From Candidatus Melainabacteria bacterium (GTDB lineage Bacteria; Cyanobacteriota; Vampirovibrionia; Obscuribacterales; Obscuribacteraceae): a stretch of DNA of 64,000 nucleotides. Position numbers and translations under genes: made by a program. Within the stretch, counting starts at the first letter, position 1; each line of letters starts with the position of its first letter. Below the pieces are notes generated by a model, which did not search any database, was not told the DNA's origin, and was given only the letters and a program-made list of their open reading frames with translations. Below, in pieces: positions 24,723 through 32,629 of the stretch. The stretch covers positions 2,046,001-2,110,000 of the forward strand of contig CP064963.1 in NCBI GenBank assembly GCA_016699165.1, read 5' to 3'.

Positions 24723-25769
24723 TTACTTGTGATACTGGCAAAGTTCTAGCACTCGACTGTAGGTCGGGTCCGAGAGCATCTTACCTGTGCCTTTTGCCAC
24801 TGCCGAAAGCGGATCTTCGGCAATGAATACGGGCACTTCGGTCTCGCTCGAGATGAGCTCGTCGAGCCCCTGCAAGAGCGCTCCACCACCGACCACAACA
24901 ATACCGCGATTATAAATATCAGCAGCAAGCTCGGGAGGAGTTTTTTCCAGTGTGTGTTTGATGGCACCAATGATGGCGCGTAACGGCTCGGCAAGTGCTT
25001 CGCGAATTTCACCGCGACTTACCGTAACAGTGGTGGGCAGCCCGTTTAAGAGGCTCAAACCTTTAACGTTGTACTTATCGTTTTCTTGTGTTTTCCAAGC
25101 GGAGCCCAGGCGGAATTTAACTTCTTCAGCTGTCTTTTCGCCGATTTCAACACTGTGTACACACTTAAGATATATTCTAATTGCATCACACAACTCATCG
25201 CCTGCGATACGAATTGACTCGTTCACAACAATGCCGGACAAGCTCAGCACCGCTACTTCTGTAGTGCCCCCACCGATATCTATAATCATAGAACCAGTTG
25301 GCTCGATGACAGGGAGGTCCGCACCAATAGCCGCGGCAAGCGGTTCGTCGGGCATATAAATTCTTGAAGCTTTGGCATTCTCCGCCACGTTTCTAATGGC
25401 GCTCTTTTCGACGCTTGTGATGCCAGATGGAACAGCAATAACGATTTCGGGATTGCGCAGCGCATTATCATTTGAAGCAACTCGTTTGAGGAATTCGTTC
25501 AGCATGATTTTGGCATAGTCAAGATCGGCTATAACACCATCTTTCAATGATCTAGTCGCTCGCACACCGCGAGGTGTTCTGCCAATCATCGCCCTAGCTT
25601 CTTCGCCAACTGCAATGGGCAGATTTGTCGCTTCGTCAATTGCGATAACGGACGGTTCTCTCAGCACTACGCCTTGATTTTCAAGATAAATCAAGGTGTT
25701 AGCCGTACCGAGATCGATGCCAACGCCTTTGCTAAACAAGCCTTTGAGCCAGCCTACCAAGTTAATCAC
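24723..25769 (-). CDS. mreB: Rod shape-determining actin homologue MreB
   Basis: A 348-residue bacterial actin that forms membrane-bound filaments directing lateral wall synthesis. Phosphate 1 motif VGIDLGTANTLIYLENQG at residues 16-33, phosphate 2 IIDIGGGTTEVAVLSLSG, adenosine motif GIVVVGGGALLQGLDELI, and a hydrophobic N-terminal hairpin (MINLVGWLKGLFSKG) suited to membrane insertion. Start is a GTG with GGAG eight bases upstream. First gene of the mreB-mreC-mreD-mrdA operon; about 230 bases upstream hold no gene and should contain its promoter. Confidence 0.95.
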   Translation of the reverse strand: MINLVGWLKGLFSKGVGIDLGTANTLIYLENQGVVLREPSVIAIDEATNLPIAVGEEARAMIGRTPRGVRATRSLKDGVIADLDYAKIMLNEFLKRVASNDNALRNPEIVIAVPSGITSVEKSAIRNVAENAKASRIYMPDEPLAAAIGADLPVIEPTGSMIIDIGGGTTEVAVLSLSGIVVNESIRIAGDELCDAIRIYLKCVHSVEIGEKTAEEVKFRLGSAWKTQENDKYNVKGLSLLNGLPTTVTVSRGEIREALAEPLRAIIGAIKHTLEKTPPELAADIYNRGIVVVGGGALLQGLDELISSETEVPVFIAEDPLSAVAKGTGKMLSDPTYSRVLELCQYHK

Positions 25770-25998
25770 CTCAAAGTCTCCGAGCTATTTTTACTTCATA
25801 TAAATAGTATCATGGCAGCCATTAAAAACGCCGAATCCGCGCTTGTCAGGTGGATTTGACGCAAATAGTTTTACTACCGCTTTACTTTTGTATATCCCTT
25901 ACATGTCCGGCAAGCGACATCTCTTCAAATTTGATTCTGAAGTCATTATTGAATACTTCTTACTTAAGAAACCACATTCGATACCACAAGCCGTTCGA

Positions 25999-26349
25999 TC
26001 ATGCAGCGCACGTCGAATCAACCTGCAATAATTCCACTGTCCTACCTTCGGGATCTCGCACCAAAGCAGACATTCCCTGCTGTACTCGCCGAATCTTTAC
26101 TGATTGCCCTAAAGAGCTCAGTATTTTCTTAAGATCGTCCACACGCAGCCCCAACCAGAGCCCAGAAACCGGCTCCGTTTCATTGATACATGGATATAAC
26201 TCAAGCACAAAGTTGTCGCTTAAAACAGCCGCATAATGTTCAGGACCATTACCGTGTTTCTCTTTTTTAAAGTTGGCTCCCAAAGCAGAGTAGAAACTTC
26301 GCATATCCTCAAGCTTTGAAGTTCTGATCACAAGAAGGTTGACTTTCAT
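25999..26349 (-). CDS. VOC (glyoxalase-like) domain protein
   Basis: A 116-residue single VOC module: beta-alpha-beta-beta-beta start KVNLLVIRTSKLEDMRSFYS, mid-strand FVLELYPCIN, second half LWLGLRVDDLKKILSSLGQS and the terminal MSALVRDPEGRTVELLQ with metal-ligand-type Glu. Such proteins are metal-dependent lyases, dioxygenases or antibiotic-binding proteins; no specific substrate can be inferred. The ATG overlaps the stop of the upstream XRE gene by four bases (ATGA), so it belongs to that module. Confidence 0.82.
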   Translation of the reverse strand: MKVNLLVIRTSKLEDMRSFYSALGANFKKEKHGNGPEHYAAVLSDNFVLELYPCINETEPVSGLWLGLRVDDLKKILSSLGQSVKIRRVQQGMSALVRDPEGRTVELLQVDSTCAA

Positions 26350-26900
26350 TTCAAATCCTCTAGCTTTAGTTCCTTTTCGCCATCCGGAAAAACCATCTTT
26401 ACGACTAGAGACCCGCCCATAGCTTCCGCGTGTTTTTGCAATGTGGAAACCAAAAAATCGGATCTCGCCTCAACCCTAGAGATCGCGGCTTGCCTACTTC
26501 CTAGCCGCTGCGCAAGCTCTTCTTGAGACAACCCGCGTTGCTCACGCAACTCCTTTAACTTCACAGCTTCGGGAGGAGAGGTTGAGCGGCGCTCAGAAAC
26601 GAGTTCTACGATCCTTGGGAGTACATCATCTAACTTATCATAAACCTCATCAGCTCTCTCACCGTAACCATGCGTATCGCTTGATACCAAGCCAAAACCC
26701 TTTTCCTTTTTCCAAGCTACGGCAAGATGATAATCACCTAGAAACAAATCCAAGTTCCAGACTCCCTTTTCCGAAAGTGGTTTATCAACGGTAATTTTTG
26801 CATCAGGAAAAGATCTCGTTAGAAACCGCTGCATGTCACGAATTGCATTCGTCTCAACTGTCTTATCCACAGCTTTGGTAGCCGTCCGACTCATCCCCAT
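26346..26900 (-). CDS. XRE-family regulator with N-terminal extra domain
   Basis: A 184-residue protein. The C-terminal part (about 112-175) is an XRE helix-turn-helix (LKELREQRGLSQEELAQRLG, then SRQAAISRVEARSDFLVSTL) ending in GGSLVVKMVFPDGEKELKL, typical of HigA/BigA-type antitoxins. The N-terminal 100 residues form an unrecognised alpha/beta domain with WNLDLFLGDYHLAVAWKKEK. It overlaps the 116-residue gene upstream by 10 bases and the VOC gene downstream by 4, giving a coupled three-gene module. Toxin-antitoxin function is inferred from architecture, not shown. Confidence 0.75.
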   Translation of the reverse strand: MGMSRTATKAVDKTVETNAIRDMQRFLTRSFPDAKITVDKPLSEKGVWNLDLFLGDYHLAVAWKKEKGFGLVSSDTHGYGERADEVYDKLDDVLPRIVELVSERRSTSPPEAVKLKELREQRGLSQEELAQRLGSRQAAISRVEARSDFLVSTLQKHAEAMGGSLVVKMVFPDGEKELKLEDLK

Positions 26901-27241
26901 ACTCCTTTTCCATTTGCACCTAGCTTGGTGAATTCCACAGTACCTGTCGCGAAATCTTTTACCTCAATAGCACCAGTTCCAGCAATAAACGTATTGTGCC
27001 TTGCGCTTCGGTATCGGAGTACTTGAGAAAATCCATCAACGGCGAATGCATTATCGACTTCTGGCGGGTACATCCTGCCGTCTGTTTTCCAACGGCTTGG
27101 ATTAAAAACGACATTGCTATGCTCGTCTTCGACACAGTTTAAAGTGTCGCAAAGCAATCTGAGCGCTTCATCATGCGTGGCCGCGACCGGAGCCTCGCTC
27201 AACCTCTGATAGAAGAGTGACAAGCGAGCTTTTTTGTCCAT
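26891..27241 (-). CDS. Hypothetical protein, possible toxin partner of XRE gene
   Basis: A 116-residue soluble protein with an N-terminal helix pair (ARLSLFYQRLSEAPVAATHD, EALRLLCDTLNCVEDEHSN) and a beta-rich C-terminal half (DNAFAVDGFSQVLRYRSARH, NTFIAGTGAIEVKDFATGTV). I do not recognise the family. Size, gene order (small protein first, XRE second) and the 10-base overlap with the XRE gene resemble toxin-antitoxin operons, and an R-Y-R-S-A-R-H-N cluster could be catalytic. This is contextual inference; a conserved accessory role is equally possible. Confidence 0.6.
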   Translation of the reverse strand: MDKKARLSLFYQRLSEAPVAATHDEALRLLCDTLNCVEDEHSNVVFNPSRWKTDGRMYPPEVDNAFAVDGFSQVLRYRSARHNTFIAGTGAIEVKDFATGTVEFTKLGANGKGVWG

Positions 27242-27342
27242 AAATGCTCTCTGCCACCTCTCTTTCTAGACTATAACTTCAAAGGCATATGCCGTCAAGA
27301 GCATATTCCTTTAGTGTAATAAAAGTTTGTTTTCAAAGCCAC

Positions 27343-28701
27343 TTATGGATTATATTCTTGAACTTGTTCTTGCAAACTCGAATACTGACTATTAAGTGGT
27401 TCTAGCGCAACGGCTTCTTTAGCCGCTCTAAGCGCTTCCTTATAATTGGAACAGCCTTTCAAAAGAAGCGCCAAGGCATACCACTGTTTAGCATCTTTTG
27501 GCGACAATTTAACTGCATTAGCTTGACTCTTCAAAGCAAGGAAATTTTGTCCCTGTCGACTTTGCCAGTAAGAAAGTCCGCTCCAGCCACGCACCTCTTT
27601 GGGGCTCGCCTTGACCGCCTTCGAGTAAAGCTCTCCCATTTCCAATGGCGACTTGTCACTCTGCTGTCCCATCTTCTCTAAACTTTCAAAACTGGGCGCA
27701 GACAAAGAATTGAAAGCGTATATCGCTACGCCACCAAAAACTACAATTACAGCCACCACAGCAGCCGTAACCAAAACTTTATTAGGCGCACTTTTGTCCG
27801 AGAATTCAACCCTTTCGTCCAACTGTTCAAGTGCATCATCGTCATCTTCATCTACTTCTTTGCCTTGCGTTTTAGATTTTATGCTTACCTTTTCACGCAA
27901 ATAAGGTTTCGGCTTGCCTTTCGTCTTAGCCGTAGATATCTCTTCTTCCTCTTCCCAATCAATTGTTTTGCGCACTTCATTGCGATAATTGATCAGGTCT
28001 TCTTTCTTCACCACTGGAACATGTCCCGTCGTAAGTCCACTAAGCGGAGCATTCGCTTCAGGATCATCATACTCGCTTGATTCATCTTCAAAATCGTTAG
28101 AAGCAGCTTGAGTCGAACTAGTCTTCTGCAAAGGCTGGTGGAACACTTCATTTAATTCCATTTCGTTTGTATCAAGATCAAATTCACCGCTGCTAATTTC
28201 ATCGAATTCATTTATATCCGGCACCGATGATGGTGGCACGGTTGCAATTGACGGTGGCGGTGACGGAGACACCGACTGCGCAGTTAGCGCCGGTTTTGGC
28301 AGTCCCGGTGGATAAGTATTTAAAATTTCGGGCATGCTAGGCACCATGTCCACAATAGGCGGCTCCCGCAAAGACTGCAAAGGCTCCACTTCTTTCTTTT
28401 CAAACAATAAAGATAACTGCGAGTCGTTTAAACTATCTTTCAAGAACGGCTCTAGCATTGGAGCGTATCTATCTGGAGGAATGCTTTGCTCTATCGAAGA
28501 TTCTTCAGCGGTGCCGGGCAAACGCAACTGTTTCAACTGCCAAATTATTTGCAATAAGCGTTGAGCGTCGCCATGATTTCCACTGCTGATCAGCGCTTCA
28601 TATCGTTTAGTTTGTTTTTCGATTAGACGATCCAGTCTCAACTGAATTCCGCTTTTATCGAAATTCAAATCGTCGTCATCTTTAGCTTGCAACGAATCCA
28701 T
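27343..28701 (-). CDS. Bitopic protein with disordered cytoplasmic part and TPR-like tail
   Basis: A 452-residue protein. Residues 1 to about 70 form a helical domain (LRLDRLIEKQTKRYEALISS), residues 75-310 are Pro/Ser- and acid-rich and likely disordered, a single membrane helix lies near 318-340 (VTAAVVAVIVVFGGVAIYAF), and the C-terminal 100 residues contain two to three TPR-like repeats (PKEVRGWSGLSYWQSRQGQN, PKDAKQWYALALLLKGCSNY, KEALRAAKEAVALEPLNSQY). The layout (large cytosolic tail, exported TPR domain) suggests an envelope scaffold. Family not recognised; no operon partner within 80 bases. Confidence 0.65.
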   Translation of the reverse strand: MDSLQAKDDDDLNFDKSGIQLRLDRLIEKQTKRYEALISSGNHGDAQRLLQIIWQLKQLRLPGTAEESSIEQSIPPDRYAPMLEPFLKDSLNDSQLSLLFEKKEVEPLQSLREPPIVDMVPSMPEILNTYPPGLPKPALTAQSVSPSPPPSIATVPPSSVPDINEFDEISSGEFDLDTNEMELNEVFHQPLQKTSSTQAASNDFEDESSEYDDPEANAPLSGLTTGHVPVVKKEDLINYRNEVRKTIDWEEEEEISTAKTKGKPKPYLREKVSIKSKTQGKEVDEDDDDALEQLDERVEFSDKSAPNKVLVTAAVVAVIVVFGGVAIYAFNSLSAPSFESLEKMGQQSDKSPLEMGELYSKAVKASPKEVRGWSGLSYWQSRQGQNFLALKSQANAVKLSPKDAKQWYALALLLKGCSNYKEALRAAKEAVALEPLNSQYSSLQEQVQEYNP

Positions 28702-28786
28702 ACCGAAAGGATTGCTTTACTTCCATACATTAAATCGCCATCTATTAATACTTTACCCAGTAAATCAGGCAAGCAGCCATAGAATG

Positions 28787-29109
28787 CTATTTCTTGGCTT
28801 TTATGGATCTCAGGGCGTTTTTGGCATTAACCTTTATAGCCTTGTCTTTATCCTTCGAAGCCGTCTCAAGCGCCGGAATGGCAGCCGCAGCAGTAGGTCC
28901 CAGCGCCTCTCCTATTTTGTCGCGCCTTTCCATGCGAGGATCGGACACTCCGTCCGAGCGACTAGAAGGCGAAAACTTCATATTGAAATTGCGCAATTAA
29001 TTGACTGCCGTTTGCACATTCATTCGCTTTTCTTTAGGCGCGACATTTACTGAAGACACAAACAATGACAGCGCGAGCAACAAAACGATTTTTGCCAACT
29101 AGTTTTCAT
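28787..29109 (-). pseudogene. Decayed secreted HEAT-repeat gene
   Basis: On the minus strand an ATG at 29109 starts a frame that is closed soon, but a shift of one base gives a signal-peptide-like stretch (AKIVLLLALSLFVSSVNVAP), then a TAA at 28997-28999, and the same frame continues for 69 codons with a HEAT-repeat-like helix pair (EALGPTAAAAIPALETASKD, KAIKVNAKNALRSIKAKK) to the stop at 28787. A TAG also precedes the TTG that would otherwise start the signal. One frameshift plus one nonsense codon in an otherwise sensible reading makes this a degraded gene. HEAT proteins with a similar L-G-P-x-A-x-A-A-I-P-x-L pattern are exported in this window (51452). Confidence 0.55.
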
Positions 29110-29157
29110 GTTGCCTATTTGCTTCTAATGAGATTCTAATAGCACCACTTATAGTGA

Positions 29158-29931
29158 CTAATTCTGATGAGAATTTTTTATCTGATTCAAATAGAATTCC
29201 ACGTCAACTCCTAAATCCTTCAACGCGTCTACGGCTCTAGCTCTAATTTTCGGTGGCGGATGAGTGGCGATTACCCGCCCCCACAATTCAATTAATTTTT
29301 GATGTGCCATCTCTCTAACTCTGGTATCCGTATCGGTAGAATAGATATTACTCCAAACGTTAATCTCTTTGATCCTCGATGGGATTCTAGCTTCTAAGAT
29401 ATCAGCCTGGCGATAAAGCCATTCCGGAGCATCAGGATATTTAGCCGCTTGCCTGTAATATTTTGCTGCGGCAATCTCATTACCAGCATAAAGATATTGA
29501 TTGATCCCAGCAATAAAAGGGAGGTACCAGTTATCTTGATTTGCTCGAATTCCTCGCTCAATTAATTCAGCAGCCTTTTTGGGTCTTCTTTGTTCATTGC
29601 CAACGATAAACGCTGCGAACCAATACGCTTTTACTAAATATGGATCTAATCCCGTGATGAGTTCCAAGTATTCATCCGAAAGGGCATACTTATCCTTCTC
29701 TCTTTCAGAAGTATCTCCGACGTAACTTATGAAACGAAGCCAGTAGCAGTCTGCTATCAATTGATCAAAACCAAGCGCAATCAATCTAATCCCATAGGGA
29801 GATGGAATGAATGTGTGATTCACAGCACTATCTTGAGATAGCAAATTCGCTAAATTTTCGCGACAAACTTGAATAGTTCCCACTAATAAAAAAGCGAGAA
29901 CTATCAAAAATTTACTCGAGCTAAAACGCAT
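29158..29931 (-). CDS. Exported TPR-like hypothetical protein
   Basis: A 257-residue protein with an N-terminal hydrophobic segment (about 6-25, FLIVLAFLLVGTIQVC) and a helical repeat domain. Segments YLELITGLDPYLVKAYWFAA, KKAAELIERGIRANQDNWYL and EIAAAKYYRQAAKYPDAPEW have the A-x-x-Y/W spacing of TPR units. The frame opens at 29976 inside the pilin gene, but the ATG at 29931, one base after the pilin stop, starts the membrane segment. This tight linkage suggests co-expression with the pilin, possibly in assembly of a type IV pilus or type II secretion pseudopilus. Specific function unknown. Confidence 0.68.
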   Translation of the reverse strand: MRFSSSKFLIVLAFLLVGTIQVCRENLANLLSQDSAVNHTFIPSPYGIRLIALGFDQLIADCYWLRFISYVGDTSEREKDKYALSDEYLELITGLDPYLVKAYWFAAFIVGNEQRRPKKAAELIERGIRANQDNWYLPFIAGINQYLYAGNEIAAAKYYRQAAKYPDAPEWLYRQADILEARIPSRIKEINVWSNIYSTDTDTRVREMAHQKLIELWGRVIATHPPPKIRARAVDALKDLGVDVEFYLNQIKNSHQN

Positions 29932-29932
29932 T

Positions 29933-30445
29933 TTACTGATTTGAAAGAACCAAGGTCGATCCAGCCGATTGTCCACCTAAAGGAAGTCCCGACTTGCTTG
30001 CACCGCGAACGGCGTAAGCAGTAGTTCCTATCTTGCTATATTCAACGGCTCCAGGAGGAGAAATAGTTCCAGAAGGTGCAGCAATTCTTGCAGCTTGAAC
30101 ATCTGTAATCCCACCTGTCACCGGCCACGGATCGGCAGCAACATTGAATGGATTTCTGGGAGCTTGACCCAGAGTTCCACCGATACTCGATGAACCACCC
30201 GGATAATATGGTTTAAGGCCATCAATATCTGGATAAGATCCAGCAGCATCAGTCGCGTACATCTCAGCAGCAATCTGCGCCGTGCGCATATTACCTTTCA
30301 CGCTCGCCTCACGCGCCTTGTCTTGCGCGCCAATAAAGTTCGGCAACGCAATCGCCGCCAAAATTCCAATAATAATTACGACGACGAGGAGCTCAATCAG
30401 CGTGAAGCCGCCTTGTCCTCTAATTTGTTTTTTGCGCCTTGCCAT
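29933..30445 (-). CDS. Type IV pilin / type II secretion pseudopilin
   Basis: A 170-residue prepilin. Residues 14-36 show the prepilin peptidase site: G-G followed by FTLIELLVVVIIIGILAAIA, with the invariant Glu at +5 after cleavage. Then ALPNFIGAQDKAREASVKGN and a globular Gly/Ser/Pro-rich domain with PYYPGGSSSIGG, consistent with GspG-type or minor pilins. After methylation it would assemble into a pilus or pseudopilus in the inner membrane. GAGG nine bases before the ATG at 30445 favours that start over the GTG at 30451. Other assembly genes are not in the window. Confidence 0.85.
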   Translation of the reverse strand: MARRKKQIRGQGGFTLIELLVVVIIIGILAAIALPNFIGAQDKAREASVKGNMRTAQIAAEMYATDAAGSYPDIDGLKPYYPGGSSSIGGTLGQAPRNPFNVAADPWPVTGGITDVQAARIAAPSGTISPPGAVEYSKIGTTAYAVRGASKSGLPLGGQSAGSTLVLSNQ

Positions 30446-30619
30446 GATCACATTCCTCTAAATAAAAAACTGCGGGATACCAATCAATTTATCCGCTCGA
30501 ACCTAAGAAAATGCGCCAAAATTTCAAAAAAAATTACCGAGGTTCTAGTAAGTATGAAAGCCCGAATGGATATTTATAGATTGCCCACTAGCATAAATCA
30601 AATAACGGTTGTCAAAGAT

Positions 30620-30652
30620 TAAAGCCACCCGGGGCAGGACCGGATGGCTTTA
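30620..30652 (-). terminator. Hairpin downstream of the 77-residue gene
   Basis: TAAAGCCACCCGG, seven-base loop GGCAGGA, CCGGATGGCTTTA: a 13-base stem with one wobble pair, 39 bases after the stop of the minus-strand gene at 30691. On that strand the stem is followed by ATCTTTGAC, a poor T-run, so termination may be partial. Confidence 0.55.
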
Positions 30653-30690
30653 TGAAATTAAGAAACGTTAAGAACTCGCTGCGGTAATTA

Positions 30691-30924
30691 TTAGACCAAA
30701 ACGGCTTCTTTTTGGTGTTTGGTGTGACGCTCGTGAGCCACTTTGCGAGGACGACGAAGATGGTCCATGAAACGGCGGTGAGCCAATGTGTCGATTTGAG
30801 CTTGTGATGTCTTTTCTGGAACTGAAAGAACGAACTCGTCGGTGTTCACTTTAGGAGCTGCATTGTTATGCTTGCCGACTAAATACAGGTAACCACCTCT
30901 GGTTGCATATACGTAATGAATCAT
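30691..30924 (-). CDS. Small basic hypothetical protein
   Basis: A 77-residue soluble, His/Arg/Lys-rich protein (MIHYVYATRGGYLYLVGKHN, then a basic tail RRFMDHLRRPRKVAHERHTK). Family not recognised; the basic C terminus could bind nucleic acid. A clear GGCAGG site five to eight bases ahead of the ATG, codon use like its neighbours and a following hairpin support translation. It stands alone with a 378-base upstream space. Confidence 0.6.
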   Translation of the reverse strand: MIHYVYATRGGYLYLVGKHNNAAPKVNTDEFVLSVPEKTSQAQIDTLAHRRFMDHLRRPRKVAHERHTKHQKEAVLV

Positions 30925-31302
30925 GTTTCCTGCCCTCTTCTTGTTTTAGTTCAATGTTTTGATTATTTGATAGACGATGTTGACGATTAGACGATAGTTG
31001 AATTAGACCGCGCTAACTTAGAGCCTGTGAGTCGCTTCCCTCAACTGTACCCTACGCCATCGTATGCGAATAGAGTTGTTTCAAAGTGATTCTTCATTTT
31101 CTCTAAACAATTGATGTTAGCAATTGTTCATGCCGTCACGGGAGAACCGGACGACATAAGGTTATTAACACACAGGTGCGATCAAAAAGCTTGCCGCGTA
31201 AGTTGTTTGTTAATCCTTACTGAAAGCGATATACCCTAACCAATCCTATATGCACCGCATGGCAACTAGCTATTCGCGCCATCCGATAATAATTATATCT
31301 CT
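30925..31302. other. Intergenic region, 378 bases
   Basis: No convincing gene on either strand. It holds the promoter of the 77-residue gene and the 3' end region of the LCP gene. The only structure I see is an inverted repeat AACAATTG, seven-base loop, CAATTGTT at 31106-31128, which could be an operator or a weak hairpin. Confidence 0.5.
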
Positions 31303-32586
31303 TTACTTCCTCGCTTTATCTGGCTTAACACTATCCGAATTCAGCTCAGCATCAATAAATTCGCCTATATCGTTACCTGCCACCACTGTTACGTCACTAT
31401 CAATGTCACCAATGGAGGCGTTGATTATCTCGCCGGTATCGCCTAAATCTTCGCGAACGACTTCTGCTTCTTCGGGGTTTCCGCGTTGAGAGATGATGCT
31501 TGAATCTGGCTCAGCATCTGAGACGATGCCATCACTTCCAGCTGCTGCTCTTGCGGACAGACTTTTCTTGCTCAAGACTTTGACATAGCCATAGCCTTTC
31601 TTCTTCAAGAATTTGAAGAGTTTACGTCCCAATTCTTTATCGCCACTGACATTACTGACGGTGACTTTCATGGAGCGCTTATCGCCGCTTAAGAACTGCG
31701 ATCCCATTAGCCTGGCGGTGATTTTTCGAAGCTCTAATCTGTCTACAGCCCAGTCGCCGGTGCCGGCAAAGCTGCCTGGAAGCATGATGAGCTTTTGATT
31801 TTTCTTGGGAACACATCGGGCGAAATTGGCGACCTGAGTGATTTTCTCCATGCTCATGTCGGTCGAAATATAGTCTTTGGCAATTTCGAGAAGTTTGGGA
31901 AGATGCGCCCAGGTTCCGGGATTTACTGATGCTTGAATAACCGACTGAACAAACATTTCTTGGCGCTGAACACGACCGATATCGCCCAATTCATCGTGCC
32001 TGAAGCGCACGAAGCCCATTGTTTGATAGCCTGATAATTTTTGTCTGCCTGGTTGCAAATCAATATATAAGTGTTGCGAATCGTCTTTGTATTTCATGCG
32101 CTTTGGAATGTCTACTTCCAGTCCGCCAATCTCGTCAATGCACTTCACGAGCCCTTGTAGATTCAAAACGATGTAATGATCAATTGGAACATGCAGGAGC
32201 CGATTGACAGTGGCACTGGCTAGAGTAGGTCCGCCGATGGCATTTGCGGCATTGATTTTGGAGTGACCGTGCCCAGGAATGAGGACGTTAGAATCTCGCG
32301 GAATAGACAAACATGTAAGCGTGTTGGCGAAGGGGTCGAAGCGCACAAGCATCATGGTGTCGGAGCGTCCGGTAAAGAGCGAGTCGTCGCCTTTCTTGCG
32401 TTTGCCTTTGCCGGAGTAGACTACGTCTGTGCCCATAAAGAGAACGTTTACAGGCTCTACAAGTGAGCCAAATCGAAGAACGGGCGGCAACAGGCTGGGG
32501 CTTTCAATCAGGGTGAAAACATATCCAGTGACGACACCAACTAAGGCGCAAACTAAAAAAACTAAATACCAGTTGCGGGGACTCAA
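31303..32586 (-). CDS. LytR-CpsA-Psr (LCP) family protein
   Basis: A 427-residue membrane-anchored enzyme of the family that transfers polyprenyl-linked polymers onto peptidoglycan. N-terminal membrane helix (about 6-26), LCP domain about 45-250 with VNVLFMGTDVVYSGKGKRKK, GRSDTMMLVRFDPFANTLTC, SIPRDSNVLIPGHGHSKINA and FVRFRHDELGDIGRVQRQEM, covering the conserved Arg/Asp residues that bind the pyrophosphate. A LytR_C-like domain follows (about 305-345, MKVTVSNVSGDKELGRKLFK), then an acidic tail. The start is a TTG at 32586; no strong ribosome site is visible, so the start is less certain. Divergent from the GT9 gene, with 43 bases between starts. Confidence 0.9.
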   Translation of the reverse strand: MSPRNWYLVFLVCALVGVVTGYVFTLIESPSLLPPVLRFGSLVEPVNVLFMGTDVVYSGKGKRKKGDDSLFTGRSDTMMLVRFDPFANTLTCLSIPRDSNVLIPGHGHSKINAANAIGGPTLASATVNRLLHVPIDHYIVLNLQGLVKCIDEIGGLEVDIPKRMKYKDDSQHLYIDLQPGRQKLSGYQTMGFVRFRHDELGDIGRVQRQEMFVQSVIQASVNPGTWAHLPKLLEIAKDYISTDMSMEKITQVANFARCVPKKNQKLIMLPGSFAGTGDWAVDRLELRKITARLMGSQFLSGDKRSMKVTVSNVSGDKELGRKLFKFLKKKGYGYVKVLSKKSLSARAAAGSDGIVSDAEPDSSIISQRGNPEEAEVVREDLGDTGEIINASIGDIDSDVTVVAGNDIGEFIDAELNSDSVKPDKARK

Positions 32587-32629
32587 ATTATTGCTAACCG
32601 GGAGAAAAGCCTGGGATATTATATGGTGT

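Noticed and set aside
25770..25998. Possible small gene upstream of mreB
   Set aside because: Short frames on both strands show no motif and no ribosome site; best read as the mreB promoter region.
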